Shown here in pieces: positions 32,427 through 41,818 of a DNA stretch of 64,000 nt. Both the position numbers and the translations under genes were made by a program. The notes below the pieces were generated by a model, which was not told the DNA's origin, searched no databases, and saw nothing but the letters and a program-made list of their open reading frames with translations. The stretch's first letter is position 1. The number at the start of each line of letters is the position of its first letter. This stretch comes from Chloroflexota bacterium (GTDB taxonomy: Bacteria; Chloroflexota; Anaerolineae; Anaerolineales; Anaerolineaceae): positions 1 through 64,000 of the forward strand of contig JAKQJC010000034.1 of the NCBI GenBank assembly GCA_029561345.1. The letters are read 5' to 3'.

Positions 32427-33590
32427 TTATTTAAAATTGACTTTCACCGTCATGCCCCAGCGCAGCAAAGGATCGGGATTTTCAATGGGGATCCGCACCA
32501 CATAGGTGATGTCGCCCGATTTTTCAATATAGGTGTCGGCAATGGATTCGATCGTCCCGGTCATTTCCAGGTCGGGCAGGGCATCGGGGTTGAGAGAAGC
32601 TTTTTGCCCGATTTTCAGTGAAACCACATCCCTTTCAGCCAGGTCGGTGGTCTCCACCACCCATTGGGAGAGATCTGCCACAGTGATCACGGTGAGGCCC
32701 TGCGCGGCTTTTTCGCCAGCGGATATATCCACTTTCATGACCGTGCAATCATATGGCGCGGTGATATCAAGGCGCGAGAGGGCTGCCTGGGCAGCAGCCA
32801 GCTGCGCCCGGGCATTTTTCAAACGGGCATCGGCCAGCGCCTGGTCATCTGGGTCTGGCCCGCTGACTTTGGCGGTGCTGATGCGGCGGGCTTCATCCAC
32901 CCGGGCCTGCGCCAGATCCACTGCGGTCTTTGCCTGGTCAAGCTCATTGATGATTAAATCGCGCTTGTAAATGGCTTCGTCATATGTTCGCTGGGCATCA
33001 CTCAGGGCTTTATCTGCGTTTTTGCGGGTGGTGTTATCCACATCCAGATCTTTGACCTTGTCGAATTCATCCTGGGCGTCTTTGAGATCATCTTTGGCCG
33101 TGGTTACTTCTTCGCGGGCGTCATCCAGGCGGGTCTGGTAATCGTCTGTATCAAGGGCGGTGAGGGTCTGGCGGGCCTGAATCAGGGCGCGTTCAGCGGC
33201 CAGCAGGTCGGCCTGGGCCTGTTGAGTTCCCAGGGCTGCTGTCTTTTGCAGGTCATCGGCCTGGCGCTGCGCTGCGGTCAGTTCCAGTTCAGCAGCCGCC
33301 ACAGCGGCCTCGGCGGCTTCGCGGTCGCCCAGGCGGGCCAGCACATCGCCCTTTTTCACCTGGTCGCCGGCTTTTACCAGCACTTCGCTGACCTGTCCGC
33401 TGCTCATAAAGGAAAGATAAGCAAAATCATTGGGGACCACCCGGCCTTCGGCAATGGCGGAGCCGTTAGATTGAGTGACAGGGGCCACAGTGGGGGTGGC
33501 GGCCGTCTGGGCGCACCCCGTAAGGACAAAAAGCCCCGTCAGGGCGGCCAGGGTCAGAAGGACGAGGGTGTGGAAGAGGCTTTTTTTCAT
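32427..33590 (-). CDS. Membrane fusion protein (HlyD/MacA type) lipoprotein
   Basis: This 387-residue adaptor for an ABC exporter has the lipobox LTGC (Cys about 25), so it is anchored at the membrane. A biotinyl-lipoyl half-motif lies near 60-85 (VLVKAGDQVKKGDVLARLGD). A long coiled-coil hairpin follows (about 90-250, rich in Ala, Asp and Lys). The other half-motif and beta-barrel reach to the end (TAPYDCTVMKVDISAGE). It is the last gene of an operon with permease and ATPases upstream. The substrate is unknown. Confidence 0.9.
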   Translation of the reverse strand: MKKSLFHTLVLLTLAALTGLFVLTGCAQTAATPTVAPVTQSNGSAIAEGRVVPNDFAYLSFMSSGQVSEVLVKAGDQVKKGDVLARLGDREAAEAAVAAAELELTAAQRQADDLQKTAALGTQQAQADLLAAERALIQARQTLTALDTDDYQTRLDDAREEVTTAKDDLKDAQDEFDKVKDLDVDNTTRKNADKALSDAQRTYDEAIYKRDLIINELDQAKTAVDLAQARVDEARRISTAKVSGPDPDDQALADARLKNARAQLAAAQAALSRLDITAPYDCTVMKVDISAGEKAAQGLTVITVADLSQWVVETTDLAERDVVSLKIGQKASLNPDALPDLEMTGTIESIADTYIEKSGDITYVVRIPIENPDPLLRWGMTVKVNFK

Positions 33591-33600
33591 GGCAAAACTC

Positions 33601-36003
33601 CTATTCGTAGGATAAAACTTCGCGGATGGTCAGGCTGGCGGCTTTGCGAGCCGGCATGACGGATGAAATGGCAGACAGGATTAACACAATCACCAGCCAG
33701 AGGATCACTCCCAGCGGGTTGAAAATGAACTTGGCGGCTGCGCCAAAAAGCGCCATGATGATGGCGTTGGACATCAGGGAAGTGATGGGGATCGAGGCAA
33801 GGACACTGAGAATCCAGCTCATCAGACCGATCAGCACGCCTTCAATCATCACGCTGTTCATCACCGCCCGGTCTGAGGCGCCAATGGTGCGGATGATGCC
33901 AATTTCGCGGGTGCGGTCCATCACGTTCATGCTCATGGTGCCGGTGAGGCCAATGCTGCCGACCACGGCGGTCAGCAAAGCGAGGATGAGCATGAGGGTG
34001 GTGAGAATATTAAGACCGTCGGCGGTAGTGGTGGTGAGGGAATGCCCGGTTTCCACCTCGGCCACTTCGATATCGTGAGCTTCCAGCAGCTGTTCCAAAC
34101 GGCGGCCCAGGGCTTCCTGTTCTTCTTCGGTGGTGTTGGGTTTGGCAGCGCGAATGCGGTAGGCAGAAGCGCGATTGGCCTGGTGCAGCTGGCGCGAGAG
34201 GAAATCGTAGGGCGTGTAGGCCAGGTAACCGCCGCTTTTGCCGGTGAGCTGGAAGAAACCCACCACCACCAGATCGGTGGTTTTGCCGGCAATTTTGGCC
34301 TGGATGGTGTCGCCGGGCTTCAGATTGGGGAAGATTTCCCTGAAACGCTCGTTGACCACAATGGCATTTTGATCTTCCGGGATCATCCAGCGGCCTTCGA
34401 GCACCACGGCCTTCACAAAGGGGCTGTTGGCAGGGGGGGCCAGCAGCCCAAAACGCTCGCCCGTGCTGCCGTCGGCCAGGATGAGGTCTGCCGAGGCGGC
34501 GGTCCAGGCTTCCACTTCGGCCACGCCGGGGTCTTCTTCAAGCAGGGCGGTGATGCGGTCAACGCGGTTTGATTCCTTGAGGGTCAGGGTGACATCGGCC
34601 AAAAAATAGCGGCCGATCTGATCAATATAGGAGATCAGCGCGCCCTGGGTGTTCAGGGTGGCCATAAAGACGGCGCCGCCCAGGGTGAGGGTGAAGAGGG
34701 TGAGGATCAGGCGGCCGCGGCGGCGGAAAGTGTTGCGCAGTGACAGGGTGACCGGCCGCGGCAGGCTGCGAATTTTTTGCAGCTGGCGGCTGACCCAGCC
34801 GCTGGAATCTGTGGAAGTCTGGTTATAACCGGAAAGGGCTTCAACAGCGGTGACATTGGTGCCCTGGAGAATGGGGATGAAGCCGGCGGCCTGGGGGACG
34901 ATGAGCGCCAGGGCAAGCTGCAGCCAGACCACCTCCTGGATGGTACGGTAGCCCTGCAATTGGACATTGACGGCACCGGAGACAAAATCGAGCAGATAGT
35001 AGGAAGAAATGCTGGAAAGGGGCTGGGCGATGGCAAAGGCCACCAGGCCGAAGAAGAAGATCTGAATCATGTAAATGGAAGCAATCTGCCAGCGGCTGGC
35101 CCCGATGGTTTTCATCACCCCGATCTGATGCACCTGCTGGTTGAGCAGAGAAGACAGGGTGTTGGTGATGAGAAAACCGGAGAGGAACACGACCAGGAAA
35201 CCCAGCACAAACAGCACGGCCGAAATGGCTTCCACATAGACCCTGTTGGGGTGGTTGTCTGAAGCGCGCACGCCAGCAGAATAGACGGTGCGGCCGCTCT
35301 GTTCGACTGCGCGCGTGACGGCATTGGACACCTGGCGGATATGAGCCGGATCAGTGCTGTTTGCATCCACCGTCGAAAGCAGCAGGTTCATGGTGCGGGG
35401 CATTTCCAGCCATTCCAGGGTATCCATGGTGATATAACCCTGAACAGGCGCCAGGAAAAAGCCGCCGCTGTCGGTGGATCCCACGGTTTGATCGTTGACC
35501 AGGCCCACCAGTTTGATCCGGCGGGTTTTTCCGGAGGGCAACTCCAATTCGAGTTCTCCGCCCACGCCAACAGGCAGATCGCTGCTCTTGAATATTTCGA
35601 CGGCCAGTTCGCGGTCGGCGGGAGGCCATTGGCCTTCCTTAAGTTTCAGGCGGTTGATCTGGCGGGTGGCGATATCGGGCAGGGCCTGAATATGAATGGG
35701 GGTCCACTGTCCATCTGCACCGCGCACGCGCAAGGTGAATGAAAACACGCCTTCGGCCTGGCCCACCCCACTGACCTGGCGGACATGATCCACCAGATCA
35801 GCGTCGAAAGTGCTGGTGAACGTGTAGATATTGGCCGGGTTGACCGCCCCGAAGCCGGTGCGCATATCCTGGTTGTTGATGACGTACATATTGGCGATCA
35901 GGCCAACGGCATACAGGCCCACCCCAATGGAGGCAATTACCAGTAAAGAGCGGGTTTTGCTGCCGAGCAGATCTGAAATGACTTTATGCCAGCGCGGACG
36001 CAT
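33601..36003 (-). CDS. FtsX/MacB-type ABC permease
   Basis: An 800-residue permease. One N-terminal helix (about 15-38) is followed by a large extracytoplasmic domain (about 40-255), three helices (about 260-370), a second extracytoplasmic domain (about 430-650) and three C-terminal helices (about 670-790). This double FtsX layout is typical of MacB-like or lipoprotein-exporting permeases that act by moving substrates outside the membrane. The start overlaps the upstream ATPase stop by one base (TGATG), so the genes are translationally coupled. Confidence 0.9.
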   Translation of the reverse strand: MRPRWHKVISDLLGSKTRSLLVIASIGVGLYAVGLIANMYVINNQDMRTGFGAVNPANIYTFTSTFDADLVDHVRQVSGVGQAEGVFSFTLRVRGADGQWTPIHIQALPDIATRQINRLKLKEGQWPPADRELAVEIFKSSDLPVGVGGELELELPSGKTRRIKLVGLVNDQTVGSTDSGGFFLAPVQGYITMDTLEWLEMPRTMNLLLSTVDANSTDPAHIRQVSNAVTRAVEQSGRTVYSAGVRASDNHPNRVYVEAISAVLFVLGFLVVFLSGFLITNTLSSLLNQQVHQIGVMKTIGASRWQIASIYMIQIFFFGLVAFAIAQPLSSISSYYLLDFVSGAVNVQLQGYRTIQEVVWLQLALALIVPQAAGFIPILQGTNVTAVEALSGYNQTSTDSSGWVSRQLQKIRSLPRPVTLSLRNTFRRRGRLILTLFTLTLGGAVFMATLNTQGALISYIDQIGRYFLADVTLTLKESNRVDRITALLEEDPGVAEVEAWTAASADLILADGSTGERFGLLAPPANSPFVKAVVLEGRWMIPEDQNAIVVNERFREIFPNLKPGDTIQAKIAGKTTDLVVVGFFQLTGKSGGYLAYTPYDFLSRQLHQANRASAYRIRAAKPNTTEEEQEALGRRLEQLLEAHDIEVAEVETGHSLTTTTADGLNILTTLMLILALLTAVVGSIGLTGTMSMNVMDRTREIGIIRTIGASDRAVMNSVMIEGVLIGLMSWILSVLASIPITSLMSNAIIMALFGAAAKFIFNPLGVILWLVIVLILSAISSVMPARKAASLTIREVLSYE

Positions 36004-37130
36004 CAGCCTGACCTCCAGAAGGATTTACGGGTTTTCACAGGACAGTAGAGGGCACCCCGTTCTGCCGCCTGGCGGCGCAGGGCCGGTTCCAATGTGGGAA
36101 TCTCCTGAACCAGGGCGTTAAATTTTTCATACGAAATTTCCAGCAGGTCAGCCGGCGCATCGGGCGCGACCGAGAAAAACAGGCCGCAAGCCTCTGTTTC
36201 GAGCAGGTCAAATTGGCTGAAACATTCACCAGGGTGCAGGGTATGCACATGGATCGGGGACCCTTTTGCCTGGCGCATGACCTGAATATTGCCGCCCGCA
36301 ATGAAGATCATGCCCTGGTCCACCGCGCCCTGGCGGGCGAGCACTGCCCCTGGCGCAGCCTGGTGAGGTGCGGCTGCTTTGCTGACCTTCAACTTGTGGT
36401 TATTGGGGATAGACAGGGCATGAGCCACAGTTTCGTTGATTATCTCGCCATCAGAAATGAACACCTGGCGGGTGGAGCGGTGGGCCAGTACGGGATCGTG
36501 AGTGACGATGAGGATGGTTTTGCCGCGGGAGGCCAGGTCTTCAAAGATATTGAGGATCAATTTTTCAGTAATGGAATCGAGGTTGCCGGTGGGTTCATCG
36601 GCGACAACGATGGGGGGATCATTGGCCAGGGCGCGGGCAATGGCGGCAATTTGCTGCTGCCCGCCGGAAAGAGCCGCTGGAAGTTTGTGCGCCATATCAT
36701 CCAGATGGAGCAGGCGCAGCAGGTCCATGGCGCGGCTTTCACGTTCGGCGCGGTCATACATGTTGCAGAAATCCATCGGCAGCATGGTGTTTTCCAGGAT
36801 GGAAAGGGTGGGCAGAAGCTGGAAAAACTGAAAAACAATGCCCATGGCGCGTCCGCGCCAGACGGCCATTTTGCCTTCACTCATGCGTCCCAGTTCCACA
36901 TCGCCCACCCGCACCACGCCGGAGGTGGGGTGATCAATGCCGGTGACCATGTTGATAAGGGTGGATTTGCCGCTGCCCGATTTTCCCATGATGGCCGTGA
37001 ACTCACCGCGGTCAAAGGTGAGGTTGATGTCGATCAGGGCGTGAAATGCGCCAGCAGGCGATTTAAATATCTTATTCACCTGGCTTAACTGAATATAGGC
37101 ATTGGCGGGGGGCTGCGTGAGCGGGGTCAT
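36003..37130 (-). CDS. ABC transporter ATPase fused to a cyclic-nucleotide-binding-like domain
   Basis: The protein has 375 residues. Residues 10-240 form a MacB/LolD-type ATPase: Walker [10 protein letters not shown] (about 49), signature LSGGQQQ, Walker [14 protein letters not shown] and the His switch VTHD. Residues 255-355 look like a Crp-type cNMP-binding barrel ([31 protein letters not shown]). The barrel lacks the strict GE-x(8)-R phosphate loop of true cAMP binders, so the ligand may differ. The fusion is unusual for an exporter ATPase. It overlaps the next upstream gene by four bases. Confidence 0.85.
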   Translation of the reverse strand: MTPLTQPPANAYIQLSQVNKIFKSPAGAFHALIDINLTFDRGEFTAIMGKSGSGKSTLINMVTGIDHPTSGVVRVGDVELGRMSEGKMAVWRGRAMGIVFQFFQLLPTLSILENTMLPMDFCNMYDRAERESRAMDLLRLLHLDDMAHKLPAALSGGQQQIAAIARALANDPPIVVADEPTGNLDSITEKLILNIFEDLASRGKTILIVTHDPVLAHRSTRQVFISDGEIINETVAHALSIPNNHKLKVSKAAAPHQAAPGAVLARQGAVDQGMIFIAGGNIQVMRQAKGSPIHVHTLHPGECFSQFDLLETEACGLFFSVAPDAPADLLEISYEKFNALVQEIPTLEPALRRQAAERGALYCPVKTRKSFWRSG

Positions 37131-37858
37131 AGTTCAGCCTCCGGCGGCGGATTTGAGACAAACAATCCATCGGCAATCCATAAAACCCGCGCATAGCGCT
37201 GAATGAAGGTGGGATCATGCGAAACCATGATGATGGTTTTGCCTTTTTGCACCAGTCCTTCAAAAATTTGAAAAATGTGTTCGGCGGTCGCGGAATCAAG
37301 GCGTCCGGTGGGCTCATCGGCAATGAGGATGGCCGGATCGTTGGCCAGGGCGCGGGCAATGGCCACGCGCTGCTGCTGGCCGCCGGAAATATCCGCCGGC
37401 AGCTTGCGGGCATGTTCGGCAATTTCCATCTCTTCCAGCAGCAGCATGGCGCGCTCGCGGCTCTGGCGGGGGTGATAGCGCCCGCAAAAATCCATTGGCA
37501 GCATGACATTATCCAGGAGGGAGAGGGAGGGCATTAATTGAAAAGATTGGTAGATGACGCCCAGGTTGCGGCCGCGCCATTGGGCAGCGCTGTTTTCGTG
37601 CAATGTGTGTACCCCCACGCCGTCCACCCAGACTTCGCCAGAGGTCAGGTGGTCTACCCCGCTGATCATATTGACGAGGGTGGATTTACCAGCCCCCGAT
37701 TTACCCCAAATGCCCACAAATTCACCCCGCCTGATCTGCGCGTCAATGCCTTTAAGGGCATAAAAATCCCCTGCCGGGGTGCGGTAGGCTTTTTTGACGC
37801 CGATCAGGCTGATGATGGGCTGTGCTTCGTTGAGGGTCATGCTTTGACGGCTTTCCAA
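37127..37858 (-). CDS. ABC transporter ATPase (MacB/LolD type)
   Basis: The protein has 243 residues. Walker A is GKSGAGKST (about 54), the signature [12 protein letters not shown], Walker [14 protein letters not shown] and the His switch VSHD. It is the first gene of the exporter operon. The second, similar ATPase next to it suggests a heterodimer on the double FtsX permease. No additional domain is present. The start ATG is at 37858, with a second Met in frame six codons in. Confidence 0.93.
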   Translation of the reverse strand: MESRQSMTLNEAQPIISLIGVKKAYRTPAGDFYALKGIDAQIRRGEFVGIWGKSGAGKSTLVNMISGVDHLTSGEVWVDGVGVHTLHENSAAQWRGRNLGVIYQSFQLMPSLSLLDNVMLPMDFCGRYHPRQSRERAMLLLEEMEIAEHARKLPADISGGQQQRVAIARALANDPAILIADEPTGRLDSATAEHIFQIFEGLVQKGKTIIMVSHDPTFIQRYARVLWIADGLFVSNPPPEAEL

Positions 37859-37922
37859 GATGGGTCAGTTAAACAATAAGAGATAACAGAGGCAGGCCGG
37901 CAGGGGTTCGGGCAGGTCTGCT

Positions 37923-38585
37923 TCAGGCAGCTTTCTTGTTGTAGGCTGCAAACACGGCCTCAGACAGCAAGGGATCCACCTTGAGGCCAGCCGCAGAAGG
38001 CGGCTCGTGGATCATTTTTTGGTCCACTGCTTTCAGGGCGTCCACCAGCCAGCCCACGGCCATGTCTGGCGGGATACGGTCGCTGTTGATGACCACATCA
38101 AAGCAGTGGCTTGCATTCCAGTCGAGGTTGTAAAACGCATCGACAAATGCCGAGCGCAGGCGGTCATACTCTTTGACCATGTTTTCAGCCTGGGTGATGG
38201 ACAGATGGTGCCGTTCGGCCACACGCAGGGTGCGGATGGAAAGCGGCGCCTGCACGCGCACATGAACCACATCTGTGAGGCCTGCCAGCACGGCAAATCC
38301 GCTGCGCCCAACAATGACAACATTGCCGTGATGGGCCACGGCGCACAGGGTGCGGTTGAGCATGTCAATCATCAGGTTGCGGCGCTCCGTTGCCCGGGTG
38401 TTGAACATTTCCAGGAAGCTGGGGGCAGTTTCATATTCACTGCTGAATTCAATCATACCGTACTGGTTCATGATTTCGCCGACAAAAGTCTTATCCACCA
38501 GGTGATAGCCCATTTCCTGGGCCACTTTTTGAGCAATCCAATCACCTTCGCTGCCAAATTCACGCGAGAGGGTTAATATTGCCAT
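37923..38585 (-). CDS. Cytidylate-kinase-like protein
   Basis: The protein has 220 residues and begins MAILTLSREFGSEGDWIAQKVA, the start of the cytidylate kinase-like family (Cytidylate_kin2). This family has a P-loop kinase fold in which the glycine loop is short. GNVVIVGRSGFAVLAG matches the central strand. It is predicted to phosphorylate a nucleotide, but the substrate is not proven for the family. A strong AGGAGG site lies just before ATG 38585. It does not appear linked to its neighbours. Confidence 0.85.
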   Translation of the reverse strand: MAILTLSREFGSEGDWIAQKVAQEMGYHLVDKTFVGEIMNQYGMIEFSSEYETAPSFLEMFNTRATERRNLMIDMLNRTLCAVAHHGNVVIVGRSGFAVLAGLTDVVHVRVQAPLSIRTLRVAERHHLSITQAENMVKEYDRLRSAFVDAFYNLDWNASHCFDVVINSDRIPPDMAVGWLVDALKAVDQKMIHEPPSAAGLKVDPLLSEAVFAAYNKKAA

Positions 38586-38674
38586 CGCTCCACCTCCTTT
38601 CGGGAATTCAACCTCCGGAAAATTGCTTAATTTTATTGTAGGCCGTTATGGTCAAAACTTCAAGTTCTTTGCGC

Positions 38675-39190
38675 TTAATTCAACTCAGCAAGGGAACTGC
38701 GGCGTTCCAGAAGCCAGACATCCCGCCAGCGGCCAGCCCAGGGGCCGAAGGTCATTTTGCCAATTTTTTCGCGCAGACCCACGCGCCTGAAGCCGCCGTG
38801 CTCAAAAAGGGCGAGGCTGGCCTGGTTTTCCGGAAAAATACCAGCTTGCAAGGACCAGATGCCGCTGCTTTCGGAGAGAGAGATGACCGCCTGCAGCAGG
38901 GCGGAACCCAGGCCGCGGCCGCGGGCGTTGGCGGCTACATACAGGCTGGTTTCAACCACACCGGCATACACCGGGCGGGTGGAGGTGGGGCTGAGCGCAG
39001 CCCAGCCCAACACAATACCGTTTTCAAGGGCCACAAGGCTGCCGGCGTTCAATTTTCCGGCCTGCCAGGTTTGCCAATCGGATGGTGGGGCGGGTGCAAA
39101 GGTGGCATGACCGGTGTCGATGCCTTCCTGGTAGATGCGGGCCACGGAAGGCCAGTCGTTTTCTTGCATGGGTAAAAGATCAATGGTCAT
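38675..39190 (-). CDS. GNAT acetyltransferase (phosphinothricin/methionine sulfone type)
   Basis: A 171-residue protein of the PAT/MnaT family, which acetylates free amino-acid analogues. The N-terminal MQENDWPSVARIYQEGIDTGHATF, ETSLYVAANARGRGLGSALL (acetyl-CoA loop) and EHGGFRRVG are characteristic. The likely start is ATG 39190, although another in-frame ATG lies at 39169. A single gene with no obvious operon partners. Confidence 0.9.
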   Translation of the reverse strand: MTIDLLPMQENDWPSVARIYQEGIDTGHATFAPAPPSDWQTWQAGKLNAGSLVALENGIVLGWAALSPTSTRPVYAGVVETSLYVAANARGRGLGSALLQAVISLSESSGIWSLQAGIFPENQASLALFEHGGFRRVGLREKIGKMTFGPWAGRWRDVWLLERRSSLAELN

Positions 39191-39281
39191 GGAGGGTTGT
39201 CTATTCCTGGTGATTGGAATGTTCGGGCTGCCATCAGGAGCGCTCGATTTTCATAAGAATGGACCAGAGAGTCGGTTTTTA

Positions 39282-40145
39282 TCAATGCTTTTCAGGCAGA
39301 TCTTCATGGTAAATGGCGCTGCCAAGCTTGATGCTCAGGTGGTATTTTTCGGTTAATCCTTTGATCATGCCGTCCAGAATATCGCGGTGCTCCTGGCTTT
39401 TGGCCTGACGGTAAATATCTTGAATTTCCAGACTTTCTGAGGCCAGCTCAGCCCAGACGCGCCCGCGAATATAGGATGATAAATTGATATGCTCGATATA
39501 GACAGCCCGGGTGCCGGTTTCTGCGATGCTGTGGAAAAGTTCATCCAGCAGCTGTGGCTGGACACGGTAATGGGGCAGCAGAGGGCCGACAAATGCATAA
39601 GTGGAAAGACCCTGAGCGGTCAACTGTTTCAGCGTATCCAGACGGCGGCTGGCCAGGGGCGCGGTGACTTCCAGAAAACGGCTCAATTTATCATCGGTGG
39701 AAGTGATTGTGCAGCCAGTTTCCGTGTTTAAGGATTTTAGCAGGTCCACATCGCGCAGCACCAGGGGTGACTTTGTGAGAATGCCTATACGTCCAGGGTA
39801 GGCATGATCGGCAAAGCACTGTAGAATGCCGCGGGTGAGCCGGTATTTCTGTTCAATACCCTGGTATGGATCGGTGACGGAACTGAAAAAAATGGATGCG
39901 TTCCGCCGGGCAGCCGGCCATTTTGCTAGCTGTTTTTGAGCCAGTTCCACCGCATTTTTCTTTACCATCACATAATTACCCCAATCGGCGCGGGGCTTGT
40001 TGACGAAGCGTCCCATGAAGGTGGCGTAGCAATACAGGCAGCCAAACTGACAGCCCGTATAGGGATTCACCACAAAATCGGCATCTGGAAGCTGCGAGGC
40101 AACGATGATGCTTTTTGCTTCGATTTCCTCTATGTTCATGTTCAC
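39282..40145 (-). CDS. Radical SAM protein (SplB-like)
   Basis: The protein has 287 residues. The cluster motif C-x3-C-x2-C reads CQFGCLYCYA (about residues 32-41), in the PYTGCQFGCLYCYA context typical of the SplB/Rv2578c group. ASIFFSSVTDPYQGIE and RIGILTKSPLVLRDVDLL match the family core. Spore photoproduct lyase repairs DNA, but many relatives in non-sporulating bacteria have no known substrate. ATG 40145 and a second Met two codons later are possible. It is followed by an empty stretch before the acetyltransferase. Confidence 0.87.
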   Translation of the reverse strand: MNMNIEEIEAKSIIVASQLPDADFVVNPYTGCQFGCLYCYATFMGRFVNKPRADWGNYVMVKKNAVELAQKQLAKWPAARRNASIFFSSVTDPYQGIEQKYRLTRGILQCFADHAYPGRIGILTKSPLVLRDVDLLKSLNTETGCTITSTDDKLSRFLEVTAPLASRRLDTLKQLTAQGLSTYAFVGPLLPHYRVQPQLLDELFHSIAETGTRAVYIEHINLSSYIRGRVWAELASESLEIQDIYRQAKSQEHRDILDGMIKGLTEKYHLSIKLGSAIYHEDLPEKH

Positions 40146-40265
40146 TCCTGTTTGACCCGGGCATTGATAGCGCGGCTATTCCACAGCCTTTGAGATTTAT
40201 GCAAGGACAGCTGGTCTATTATAGCCTGTCGGTGAAAATTTGGACAAGAAAGGTGCAATCTCCCC

Positions 40266-40313
40266 TTGACAAATGCTATACCAACGGGTATAGTTTGTAT
40301 ACCAATTAGTATA
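40266..40313 (+). promoter_or_regulatory. Promoter and twin operators of the TetR gene
   Basis: TTGACA (40266-40271) and TATAGT (40289-40294) are 17 bases apart. CTATACC-N4-GGTATAG (40276-40293) lies between and over the -10. A second dyad, TATAC-N6-GTATA (40298-40313), follows. The shared TATACC half-sites point to autorepression by the downstream TetR protein. Confidence 0.75.
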
Positions 40314-40331
40314 CCATTGGCAAGGATGGAT

Positions 40332-40904
40332 ATGAAAAAGAACGTGCTTTTATCTCATGAAAACGCAGAACGTATTTTACAGGAAGGCTGGATCATGTTT
40401 CAGCAGAAGGGCTACCGCGGGGTGACCCTGGATGAGCTGTGCCTGCGCTGTAAAATCACCAAGCCAACCCTGTATTATTATTTTGAAGATAAGGAAACCC
40501 TGTTTGTGCAGGTGTTGAAATTCAAATTGCAGGGATTTCGCGAGGTGATTGAAAAACCCGGCGGGCTGGCAGAGCGATTGGCGGCGACCGCTGAGGTGAT
40601 CCTTGAGAGCTTCATCACCGATTACAATGCTCTGCTGCGCGACCGGGAACATATCAAGCGGCCTGAGTATCAACAGTTGATCCGTGATGCCTTTCATAAT
40701 GAGTTGTTTGGTCCTTTGAATCGTTTGATGAAAAACGGTATGGCGCAGGGAGAACTGCGGGCAGGCCAGCCGGAGATGCTGACCCTGGTCTATCTGGGCA
40801 TGGTCAACAATTTTATTGGCAGACAAAGAGACAATGGCCAGGACAGCCATCAACTGGCGCTGTGGCTGGCTGACTGTTTTCTGAAAGGAGCTGAACGTTC
40901 ATGA
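40332..40904 (+). CDS. TetR-family transcriptional regulator
   Basis: The protein has about 190 residues. The helix-turn-helix reads GVTLDELCLRCKITKPTLYYYFEDKETLF in frame (about 33-61). The C-terminal helical ligand domain has no recognised specificity. AAGGA lies six bases before ATG 40332, and ATG 40326 is the alternative. The operators at 40276-40313 lie in the promoter just upstream, so starts further upstream are excluded. The stop overlaps the next gene (ATGA), making that membrane protein the direct co-regulated target. Confidence 0.88.
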   Translation: MKKNVLLSHENAERILQEGWIMFQQKGYRGVTLDELCLRCKITKPTLYYYFEDKETLFVQVLKFKLQGFREVIEKPGGLAERLAATAEVILESFITDYNALLRDREHIKRPEYQQLIRDAFHNELFGPLNRLMKNGMAQGELRAGQPEMLTLVYLGMVNNFIGRQRDNGQDSHQLALWLADCFLKGAERS

Positions 40905-41617
40905 ATCCCTTATGGGTGACCTGGTTTGAGACAGGATTTAACGTTGTTTACCTGATTTTGGTGTGGTGGATGGTGGTTATGATGACCCGCAACATGAGCC
41001 GGGTCAGCGAGAAAGACTGGCCCACTGCCAACCTGATTCGCATCTCGTTCATTCTTTTGGCAGCAGGCGATACCGGTCATGTGGGTTTCAGAGTGCTGGC
41101 AACATTGATGGGGGAGACTGGCGCCAGGATCAACCTGTTTGGCGAGCCTGCATCGCTGGTGGGCATTGGCATGCTGACCACTGCTTACACCGTGACCCTG
41201 TTTTACATGGTTTGGGTGTATATCTGGCGCAGGCGTTACCAGCAGCCTTCTGGCCTGGCGGTGAACCTGCTGCTGGCGGCCGGCCTGTTCCGCCTGATTT
41301 TCATGGCACTGCCCGGCAATGATTGGGGCGGGCTGGTGCCGCCGCAGCCGATGAGCCTTTACCGGAATATTCCCCTGTTTGTGCAGGGCATTGGCCTCTT
41401 GTGGCTGATGTTTGATTGGGCTTACAGGAAACAGGACCGGGTTTTCCAATGGATCGCCTGGATGGTGGTTGCCTCCTTCGCTTTTTATGCGCCGGTGATC
41501 TTTTTTGCCCGGCAGGTGCCTATGCTGGGGATGCTGATGATCCCCAAAACCTGCGCCTACCTGGCCATTGCCTGGATTGCCTACCGCGGCCTGTGGCAGG
41601 CGAAAAAGGCAGTTTGA
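40901..41617 (+). CDS. Seven-helix membrane protein of unknown function
   Basis: A 238-residue protein with about seven hydrophobic helices evenly spaced from residue 10 to 230. Conserved-looking polar residues inside the membrane segments include AAGDTGHVGFR. No signature of a known transporter was recognised. ATG 40901 overlaps the TetR stop, so it is expressed with and probably controlled by that regulator, perhaps as a membrane response to the regulator's ligand. Confidence 0.72.
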   Translation: MNPLWVTWFETGFNVVYLILVWWMVVMMTRNMSRVSEKDWPTANLIRISFILLAAGDTGHVGFRVLATLMGETGARINLFGEPASLVGIGMLTTAYTVTLFYMVWVYIWRRRYQQPSGLAVNLLLAAGLFRLIFMALPGNDWGGLVPPQPMSLYRNIPLFVQGIGLLWLMFDWAYRKQDRVFQWIAWMVVASFAFYAPVIFFARQVPMLGMLMIPKTCAYLAIAWIAYRGLWQAKKAV

Positions 41618-41751
41618 GGCTCTTTGCCATTGGATTATCTGCCCATCTGCAACCACCAGGTGGGCTTTTTGATGTTTGGATTTACAAATGTCATGGAGGA
41701 ATCTCCTGATTCACCAGAAGGGGTTGAATCTGATGCAGAGACTGGATATAC

Positions 41752-41776
41752 TACTGATATATCAGTAATATATCAG
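41752..41776 (+). promoter_or_regulatory. Palindromic operator before the GntR gene
   Basis: TACTGATATATCAGTA (41752-41767) is a perfect 16-base palindrome, followed by another ATATCAGT half-site to about 41776. It lies 52 bases before the preferred GntR start and is the likely autoregulatory site. Confidence 0.7.
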
Positions 41777-41818
41777 TTAGATTTCACTGGCCCCGCCAGA
41801 AATGATTTTAGGCCACGG

